A stretch of 16,424 nt of DNA, taken from positions 1-16,424 of the forward strand of contig CAIZKA010000019.1 of assembly GCA_903933395.1 (NCBI GenBank). The letters are read 5' to 3'. A program made the position numbers and the translations under genes. The notes under the pieces are model-generated. The model was not told the origin of the DNA. It did no database searches and saw only the letters and a list, made by a program, of their open reading frames with translations. The DNA is from an uncultured beta proteobacterium (lineage in GTDB: Bacteria; Pseudomonadota; Gammaproteobacteria; Burkholderiales; Rhodocyclaceae). How positions within the stretch are numbered: the stretch's first letter is position 1; every line of letters starts with the position of its first letter. Below, piece after piece: positions 14,158-16,424 of the stretch.

Positions 14158-15343
14158 CTTTCCAGATGCAGGCGGCCATTTCGGGCCCTACGGCGGCATT
14201 TTTGTCGCCGAAACCCTGATGCCCGCCCTGGCCGAACTGCGTGAGGCCTATGCCGCGGCGCAGGCCGATCCCGCGTTTCGCGACGAATTCGAGTACGACC
14301 TCAAGCACTACGTCGGCCGGCCCAGTCCGGTCTATCACGCCAAACGCTGGTCGGGGCTTTTGGGCGGGGCCCAGATCTACCTGAAGCGCGAGGACCTGAA
14401 CCACACCGGCGCGCACAAGATCAACAACTGCATCGGCCAGGCCCTGCTGGCACGGCGCATGGGCAAGCCGCGCGTGATCGCCGAGACCGGTGCCGGCCAG
14501 CACGGTGTCGCCACGGCGACGGTGGCTGCCCGCTATGGCATGGAATGCGTGGTCTACATGGGCTCGGAGGACATCAGGCGCCAGGCCGCCAACGTCTATC
14601 GCATGAAACTGCTCGGGGCGACGGTGGTGCCGGTCGAGTCCGGCTCGAAGACGCTCAAGGATGCGCTCAATGAAGCCATGCGCGACTGGGTGACCAACAT
14701 CGGCAACACCTTCTACATCATCGGCACCGTGGCCGGTCCGCACCCCTATCCGATGATGGTGCGCGATTTCCAGTCGGTGATCGGCGAGGAATGCAAGACG
14801 CAGATGCCCGAACACATCGGACGCCAGCCCGATGCGGTGATCGCCTGCGTCGGCGGCGGTTCCAATGCGATGGGCATCTTCTATCCCTACATACCGCTCG
14901 CCGGCGTCAAGCTGATCGGCGTCGAGGCCGCCGGTTATGGCCTCGAGTCCGGCAAGCATTCCGCCTCGCTGACTGCCGGCCGTTCGGGCGTGCTGCATGG
15001 CAACCGCACCTACCTGCTGCAGGATGAAAACGGGCAGGTGATCGAGACGCATTCGGTATCGGCCGGGCTCGACTATCCTGGCGTCGGACCCGAGCACGCC
15101 TGGCTCAAGGATTCCGGTCGTGCCGAGTACGCCACGATCACCGATGCCGAGGCCTTGCAGGCCTTCCACGACCTGTGCCACGTCGAGGGCATCATTCCGG
15201 CGCTGGAATCCAGTCATGCGCTGGCCTATGCGGCCAAACTGGCGCCGACTCTGCCGACGGACAAGGTGCTGCTGGTCAATCTTTCCGGACGCGGCGACAA
15301 GGACATGCATACCGTCGCCGAAAAGTCCGGCATCCAGTTCTGA
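14132..15343 (+). CDS. trpB: Tryptophan synthase beta subunit
   Basis: TrpB is the PLP enzyme that condenses indole with serine to give tryptophan; it works as an alpha2-beta2 complex with TrpA and channels indole. The product is 403 residues from the chosen ATG, as usual. The N-terminus has GGHFGPYGGIFVAETL. The PLP lysine is K96 in HTGAHKINN. The catalytic glutamate is E118 in AETGAGQHG, and the PLP phosphate loop GGGSNAMG is around 250. The COMM-domain region ATVAARYGMECVVYMG and C-terminal LLVNLSGRGDKDMHTV are typical. It overlaps trpF and is followed after 12 bp by trpA. Confidence 0.98.
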   Translation: MQMQDIPYNFPDAGGHFGPYGGIFVAETLMPALAELREAYAAAQADPAFRDEFEYDLKHYVGRPSPVYHAKRWSGLLGGAQIYLKREDLNHTGAHKINNCIGQALLARRMGKPRVIAETGAGQHGVATATVAARYGMECVVYMGSEDIRRQAANVYRMKLLGATVVPVESGSKTLKDALNEAMRDWVTNIGNTFYIIGTVAGPHPYPMMVRDFQSVIGEECKTQMPEHIGRQPDAVIACVGGGSNAMGIFYPYIPLAGVKLIGVEAAGYGLESGKHSASLTAGRSGVLHGNRTYLLQDENGQVIETHSVSAGLDYPGVGPEHAWLKDSGRAEYATITDAEALQAFHDLCHVEGIIPALESSHALAYAAKLAPTLPTDKVLLVNLSGRGDKDMHTVAEKSGIQF

Positions 15344-15355
15344 CCGGCGCCCGGC

Positions 15356-16162
15356 ATGTCAAGAATTTCGACCACATTTGCCGTACTGGCCACCCAAGGC
15401 CGCAAGGCCCTGATCCCCTTCATCACCGCGGGCGATCCGCACCCGGACATGACCTTGTCGCTGATGCGGGCGCTGGTTGCCGGCGGCGCCGACATCATCG
15501 AACTCGGCGTGCCGTTTTCCGACCCGATGGCGGATGGACCGACCATCCAGCGCGCATCCGAGCGCGCCCTGGCCCACGGCATGAGCCTGCGCCGCGTGCT
15601 GGCGCTGGTCAGCGAATTCCGCAAGGAGAATGCGACGACGCCGGTGGTGCTGATGGGTTACGCCAATCCTGTCGAGACCTACGGCGTCGAAGCCTTTGCC
15701 CGTGACGCCGGCAAGTCCGGCGTCGATGGCGTTCTGGTGGTCGATTATCCGCCGGAGGAATGCGCGGCCTTTGCCGCCGTGATGAAGCAGGCGGACATCG
15801 ATCCGATCTTCCTGCTGGCGCCGACGTCGACCGAGAAGCGCTACGACGAAGTGGCGCAGATCGGCAGCGGTTACATCTACTATGTTTCGCTGAAGGGCGT
15901 TACGGGTTCGGGCGCGCTCGACCTTGACGAGGTGGCGCGGCGCATTCCGCTGATCCGCGCGAAGGTCGGCATGCCGGTCGGCGTCGGCTTCGGCATCCGC
16001 GACGGCGCTACCGCCGCGCGCATCGCCGCAGTGGCGGATGCGGTGGTGATCGGCAGTCGCATCATCGAGGAAATCGAAGGTGGCGATGCACAGGGAGCGG
16101 CGCAACGAGTCACGACATTCCTGAGTGGGGTGCGCGCTGCGATGGACGGAGAAAAGCCATGA
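15356..16162 (+). CDS. trpA: Tryptophan synthase alpha subunit
   Basis: TrpA cleaves indole-3-glycerol phosphate to indole and glyceraldehyde-3-phosphate and passes indole to TrpB. The product is 268 residues, identical in length to the common family size. The catalytic acids are E49 in IIELGVPFSDP and D60 in PMADGPTIQ. FITAGDP at 22-28, the loop YYVSLKGVTG and the phosphate-binding GVGFGIRDG are present. No strong ribosome site is visible, so coupling to trpB is likely. The stop overlaps the accD start in ATGA. Confidence 0.98.
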   Translation: MSRISTTFAVLATQGRKALIPFITAGDPHPDMTLSLMRALVAGGADIIELGVPFSDPMADGPTIQRASERALAHGMSLRRVLALVSEFRKENATTPVVLMGYANPVETYGVEAFARDAGKSGVDGVLVVDYPPEECAAFAAVMKQADIDPIFLLAPTSTEKRYDEVAQIGSGYIYYVSLKGVTGSGALDLDEVARRIPLIRAKVGMPVGVGFGIRDGATAARIAAVADAVVIGSRIIEEIEGGDAQGAAQRVTTFLSGVRAAMDGEKP

Positions 16163-16424
16163 GTTGGTTACAGAAACTGCTGCCGCCGAAGATCAAGCGT
16201 TCGGAAGGCGTACGCAAGTCGATACCCGAGGGACTTTGGGCCAAGTGCCCGGCCTGTGAGGCCGTGCTCTACGGCAGCGATCTGGAGAGCAACCAGAACG
16301 TCTGTCCCAAGTGCTCCCACCATCTGCGGCTGCGTGCCCGGGTCCGCCTCGATGCCCTGCTCGATCCGGAAGGGCGCTTCGAGATCGGCAGCGAAGTCAT
16401 CCCGATGGATCCGCTGAAGTTCAA
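16159..16424 (+). CDS. accD: Acetyl-CoA carboxylase carboxyltransferase beta subunit, 3' end cut by window edge
   Basis: AccD with AccA transfers the carboxyl group from biotin to acetyl-CoA, giving malonyl-CoA for fatty-acid synthesis. Only the first 88 codons are in the window; the family is about 290 residues. The N-terminus MSWLQKLLPPKIK is followed by the zinc ribbon, with C30 and C33 in KCPAC and C49 and C52 in VCPKC. RSEGVRKSIPEGLW precedes the zinc site as in other AccD proteins. GGAG lies 7 bases upstream of the ATG, and the start overlaps the trpA stop by four bases. trpA-accD order is common in proteobacteria (folC often follows, outside this window). Confidence 0.96.
   Translation, partial: MSWLQKLLPPKIKRSEGVRKSIPEGLWAKCPACEAVLYGSDLESNQNVCPKCSHHLRLRARVRLDALLDPEGRFEIGSEVIPMDPLKF

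Noticed and set aside
1..16424. Mobile elements, CRISPR arrays, tRNA/rRNA genes, toxin-antitoxin or defence systems
   Set aside because: No transposase, integrase, direct-repeat array, cloverleaf or defence-type domain was seen; the window is core metabolism throughout. The entericidin-like gene lacks a paired partner, so it is not called a toxin-antitoxin pair.

Overview
The window is a densely packed, GC-rich chromosomal stretch of core biosynthetic and housekeeping genes, read as a betaproteobacterium and tentatively a Rhodocyclales-like one. The reasons are gene order (trxA-rho; leuC-entericidin-leuD-leuB-asd-fimV-truA-trpF-trpB-trpA-accD), the entericidin-type lipoprotein inside the leu cluster, a FimV hub protein, an AvFdI-type 7Fe ferredoxin and an HcaT-like MFS protein. 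No insertion sequence, phage gene, CRISPR array, tRNA or rRNA was seen. The lineage is an inference from family knowledge, not from a search.

Layout. (1) 1-1546, minus strand: trxA (thioredoxin) followed by rho (transcription terminator, cut by the left edge). Between them lies a 172-bp leader with three inverted repeats. (2) 1740-4675, plus strand, divergent from trxA: fdxA (7Fe ferredoxin), aroC (chorismate synthase), a small DUF465/YdcH-like protein, and an MFS transporter whose TTG start overlaps the stop of the DUF465 gene. (3) 4706-9086, plus: leuC, an entericidin-like lipoprotein, leuD, leuB and asd. These cover the isopropylmalate steps of leucine synthesis and the aspartate-semialdehyde branch point. 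(4) 9087-9349 is the largest non-coding gap. It holds a 16-bp perfect palindrome placed between candidate -35 and -10 elements, then a hairpin. (5) 9350-12094: fimV, a large LysM/TPR polar hub protein with low-complexity repeats. (6) A terminator-like hairpin at 12107-12128 precedes a second compact cluster: a small membrane protein resembling EcfT/CbiQ, truA, trpF, trpB, trpA and accD (cut by the right edge). Its genes overlap or lie within 12 bp of each other.

How they work together. AroC makes chorismate, the precursor of tryptophan. TrpF, TrpB and TrpA carry out the last tryptophan steps. LeuC, LeuD and LeuB convert 2-isopropylmalate to 2-oxoisocaproate. Asd feeds lysine, methionine, threonine and diaminopimelate. 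AccD starts fatty-acid synthesis. FimV (polar organisation, type IV pili and twitching in relatives) and TruA (tRNA pseudouridylation) sit among them in an order also known from Pseudomonas.

I found no convincing new multi-gene system. The most worthwhile leads are the solitary EcfT/CbiQ-like membrane protein, the palindrome in the fimV promoter region, the structured rho leader, the hairpin between fimV and the truA-trp cluster, and the lipoprotein translationally coupled to leuD.
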